Positions 61,405 to 64,000 of a DNA stretch of 64,000 bases are shown here, piece after piece. Numbering within the stretch: the first letter of the stretch is position 1; each line of letters begins with the position of its first letter. The notes beneath the pieces are model-generated. The model was not told the origin of the DNA. It saw only the letters and a program-made list of their open reading frames with translations, and ran no database searches. Where the stretch lies: contig CAVWGG010000009.1 of the NCBI GenBank assembly GCA_963754535.1, positions 73,178-137,177 of the forward strand, in the 5' to 3' direction. The position numbers were made by a program, and so were the translations under genes. The DNA comes from RPQJ01 sp963754535. GTDB taxonomy: Bacteria; Pseudomonadota; Gammaproteobacteria; Steroidobacterales; Steroidobacteraceae.

Positions 61405-61412
61405 GATTCTCC
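61398..61412. other. sequence junction, probable assembly chimera
   Basis: Base composition drops abruptly here. A plus-strand MFS gene and a minus-strand cache-protein gene are both truncated within a few bases of each other. A 7-base direct repeat GATTCTC (61392-61398 and 61405-61411) stands at the join. Confidence 0.8.
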
Positions 61413-61618
61413 AGCGAGTGGTAGTGTTCCAGCAGGCTGTAAGCTGAAGCGGTCATTTCATGAAGAAGGTTTCTTTTCCGGTCCATCATAACCTTTTCGA
61501 AGCCCGGAATCAGATAAAGGAAAATCATCCCGGCAAAAAGTATGACGGCTGCCATGGCGGGCAAGTCAATCTTAAGCAGGAACAGTTTTCTTTTACCTTT
61601 TGAAGGGGTATCTTTCAT
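61405..61618 (-). pseudogene. N-terminal fragment of a cache-domain membrane sensor
   Basis: About 70 residues remain. The start MKDTPSKGKRKLFLLKIDLP leads to one transmembrane helix (AAVILFAGMIFLYLIP), followed by KRNLLHEMTASAYSLLEHYH, the first helix pattern of a double-cache extracellular sensor. Such proteins are usually histidine kinases, adenylate cyclases or chemoreceptors. The coding sequence is cut at the junction, so the output domain is unknown. It starts 10 bases after the phosphoesterase stop, in the AT-rich segment. Confidence 0.65.
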
Positions 61619-61627
61619 AATCTTGCG

Positions 61628-62399
61628 CTAAGTGACTTTTTCATGCATCAGGTTTAACATCCTGGTATCAGTATCAATTACTGAAAATGAAGTTCTTCCA
61701 TTGCCTCCGGTGAGAGGAGGCAGTAAAATCATCGTCATCTCGTGTCCGAGATAAATTGTGTCGTTCGGGACGGGATGGATAGCGCGCAGGAAGGAGAAGG
61801 CCCTGCGGTGGGAGAAGTAAGCAAACGGCTTGTGTGAATGACCGAAAGGGAGAAATGTATGCCGTGATGGCTCATGAATTTCCACAGCTCGCTTATATGG
61901 TGCTGTTTTTCGACATACCTTGTGGTTGAGCCGGTGAAATCGGGACAGATGTAATGCGAAAGAAGAAGGTTCAGGCCGTTCACTTTTAAAATGTCATATT
62001 CAGGGATTGTATTCAGGTAATCTAATTCCTCATCACCCAGGTCATTCGGGTCTTCGCTGTCAATTGACCGACGAGTCCTTGCGAGGCATTCCTCCTTTCT
62101 GAAGGAGACATCTGAAACCAGTTTTCGGGGTACCTGTATCCGTTTGACCACGAGGGAAGTCTCTTTACCGCAAACAGGTCATGGTTGCCGGCCACCGTCC
62201 ATCGGCATGCGCTGACCTTATGAGGGAAACGCACTGCCTGGCGCTTCTCCGGAAGTGATAGTTATAGAACCTGCGGTCATACCCTGCGGATATCGCCAAG
62301 GCAGGCAAGCTCATCACAACGGAGGGAGTCAGCTATTCTCAGAACAGCCTCCAGCATTGTTACATTTTCGTGGATATCAGTTATTAATCCGATCTTCAT
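61628..62399 (-). pseudogene. calcineurin-like metallophosphoesterase with several frameshifts
   Basis: All the family motifs are present but lie in different frames. The N-terminus is MKIGLITDIHENVTMLEAVL with LACLGDI. After frame changes come GYDRRFYNYHF and TVAGNHDLFAVKRLP, then LNLLLSHYICPDFTGSTTRY, then the final GHSHKPFAYFS. The metal-binding D-x-H, GD, GNHD and GHSH sequence is complete, about 257 residues in total. At least three or four single-base indels are needed, which is more like sequencing error than decay. It lies between the two neighbouring membrane-protein genes in an apparent operon. Confidence 0.75.
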
Positions 62400-62436
62400 G
62401 ACAATTGTGCAGTAAAAGAACTCTGACCAGCTCCGT

Positions 62437-63456
62437 TCAACTTCTTCCAGGTCTCCGCATGGTGAATATAACCAGAACCGGGAACAGAAGAGTGACAATG
62501 ACTGCCCAGTAATTTATGTGACGCGACTCAGCGTACATGAAATAGTCTTCGGTCAGGAAGTGGTTACCCGGTTACGGGCCAGAGCGAGATCCGTCACTCA
62601 TTGAATATCCGTTTGTTGATTTCAGGTCAGCTGGCATGACTATCTGCATGGTATAGCCTTCAAACAGCCATGACCTGTTAAACTTAATTTCTGTAACAGA
62701 AAGGGCACTGTCTATTTCCGGTTTGAATTTTTCGTATAGCTTTTCTCCCAGAACCGTGGTGGCTATCTTTTCCACATCTGCATCTTCAGCAGCCATCCTG
62801 TAGAAATCAGGTTCATGAGATCTCAGCATTTCTGTAGTCAGGGAGTCTTTTCCGGATGACTCGCAAAGGGCTCCCGCATCCTCAATTATTTCCGATATAA
62901 GTGCCCGCATCATCCACTGTTCGGTATGCTGCTGTTGAATTTACAAGGCTTCTGTACTCAAGGCTGTCCGGACCGGCAACCAACTCATCACTTACCTTTT
63001 CGGGGAGGTTCTGAACGAGATTTCCCGCGGGTGAAAGTAGTCGTTGATCGGATAGCCGTGCAGCAGGCTCCGGTCACATTTTTCGGCGAAGTACCAGGTG
63101 GTGGTGAACCATTTGAATTTTCGCCTGAATATGGCGGTTCTGGTGACTGAGCTGTTTTTTCCCGTATCAGCCAGGTAGGCTTCATTATGGCATCGGCAGA
63201 AAGGAACAGTTTTTCTGCAAAAAGGAACCATGTTGTGTCGCCTTTTCAGAGATTGCCATTGAATTTGCAAGGTTCCACGAGCTGTCTACGGGTACCTTGA
63301 AATCCGCCATGGTGAGTTTCCGTCGTCACTCATTTCTGCCTTTCTGAGCATACTCGAATCGTCCCGGCCTACTATATTGGTTACTGTTGTTTCCGGCCCC
63401 TCACAGGAGATGATTGACAGGATAAGGACCAGAGACACGGATATTTTTCTTTTCAT
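62437..63456 (-). pseudogene. putative lipoprotein with C-terminal membrane helix, frameshifted
   Basis: The N-terminus MKRKISVSLVLILSIISC is a lipoprotein signal with lipobox Cys. Fragments in successive frames follow (DSSWNLANSMAISEKATQHG; MLRSHEPDFYRMAAEDADVE; EIKFNRSWLFEGYTMQIVMP). A hydrophobic stretch YWAVIVTLLFPVLVIFTM precedes the last stop. The total is about 340 residues. No family recognised. AAGGAGG lies before the start. It is the first gene of a three-gene minus-strand unit with the phosphoesterase and the cache protein. Confidence 0.55.
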
Positions 63457-63646
63457 GACTGGTGAATGTGCCTCCTTCTGCACTGTTATCATGACCAGGT
63501 TCACAGAATTGACTGATTTGACAGCCATTCGTTGGTGAAAGTCCTGAAAACTGAGAATATTCGTATCATTGTGAAATTTATTTTCTTCCTGAAGAGAAGT
63601 TAAATGGTTTGTACTGTTTGTCATGCGGGGGCAACCTGCCGGGTAG
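63457..63646. other. AT-rich divergent promoter region
   Basis: Between the lipoprotein start and the hydrolase fragment. It is AT-rich, with no convincing gene. It presumably holds promoters for both directions. Confidence 0.45.
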
Positions 63647-64000
63647 TTTACTCCTGCCCTTCCGACAGGTGTTGAGCTTCTTACCGTCACTTTCACACCG
63701 CCTGAACCGCTTGATGCTCCGCCGGTTATATTATTTCCGGGGCTGGGCTCCGTGACGATTAAAATTTCAGGGAGACGGTAATTGAGCTTACGAGGCACCA
63801 CACTGTTATTTTTATTTGGAAACCAGGGAGAAAAGAAGTGCCAGGATCACTGTAAATCGGACACTTTTACAGTTGCAGATGTAACTTCTGACCTCGTTCA
63901 CTTTGCAGGAATCAGGTTTCCTGCCGGATCGGAGTATGTAATGGCAGGCTACTCCCTCGGGGCAACAGCTATTGCAGAGGCTTTCCGGTTGCTTGAAAAC
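63647..64000 (+). pseudogene. partial alpha/beta hydrolase, frameshifted, running off the window
   Basis: The frame at first reads LPTGVELLTVTFTPPEPL and PPVILFPGLGSVTI, the opening strand and oxyanion region of an alpha/beta hydrolase. It then shifts to NFRETVIELTRHH and shifts again to SDTFTVADVTSDLVHFAG, ending YVMAGYSLGATAIAEAFRLL, with the G-x-S-x-G nucleophile elbow. At least two frameshifts occur within 350 bases. The C-terminal half lies outside the window, and the true start is not clear. Confidence 0.6.

Noticed and set aside
61405..64000. Genomic island or prophage inserted into the host chromosome
   Set aside because: No integrase, att site, tRNA or IS is seen. Both border genes are truncated at the same point, and indels are frequent, which fits a chimeric contig end better.

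Overview
The window is two pieces of DNA with very different character. Bases 1 to about 61400 are GC-rich (clearly above 60% by eye), densely coded, and carry gene sets typical of a free-living gammaproteobacterium: HexR-controlled Entner-Doudoroff genes, GspA/GspB, TonB-dependent uptake, SusA-like and GH97 glycosidases, and lipoproteins. A Steroidobacteraceae/Xanthomonadales-like organism would fit, but that placement is inference. Bases from about 61405 to 64000 are much more AT-rich, have a different coding style and are full of frameshifts. Two unrelated genes on opposite strands are both cut off at the same point there, so I read this as a chimeric assembly join, or less likely a recent foreign insertion.

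Layout of the GC-rich part. 1-6.8 kb: dinB, gspA-gspB, a DAK2-DegV fusion protein and a Cys/Met-metabolism PLP enzyme. 6.8-7.2 kb: two copies of an unusual palindromic element. 7.2-10.8 kb: rhodanese, lipocalin, RidA, GNAT, a GcvA-like LysR regulator and a Cys-rich conserved protein. 10.8-19.9 kb: a possible ester/hydroxyalkanoate scavenging locus. On the minus strand run a TonB receptor, acyl-CoA synthetase, alpha/beta hydrolase, GntP permease and EEP-family enzyme. Divergent from it are a TetR regulator and a secreted PHB-depolymerase-like lipoprotein, with three repeated operator-like sites between. 19.9-29.9 kb: signalling and envelope genes (receiver-TM-repeat protein, beta-CASP nuclease, a large REC-PAS-GAF-HD-GYP protein with a damaged HD motif, DUF4136 lipoprotein, DMT transporter, bactofilin-like membrane lipoprotein, methyltransferase, heme-binding DUF3365 protein). 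30-36.4 kb: YebC family, YgiQ radical SAM protein with a palindromic element inside its coding sequence, a 31-residue Lys-rich protein, an LTA-synthase-like sulfatase and a glycine-zipper protein.

36.4-61.4 kb is a sugar catabolism island. A LacI regulator and eda/edd face zwf-pgl-hexR across a promoter region with two HexR-type operators. A GH97-xylFGH-MFS operon is divergent from a SusA-like GH13 and an esterase. A second operon runs GH13 alpha-glucosidase, PhyH dioxygenase, GH127-like and GH92, with a divergent AraC regulator and the start of an MFS sugar transporter. Together these would release sugars from alpha-glucans and decorated glycans, import them by ABC and MFS systems, and burn them through the Entner-Doudoroff route.

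Three genes in the second operon each carry one single-base deletion, which with the tail suggests falling consensus quality toward the contig end. No tRNA, rRNA or CRISPR array was seen.
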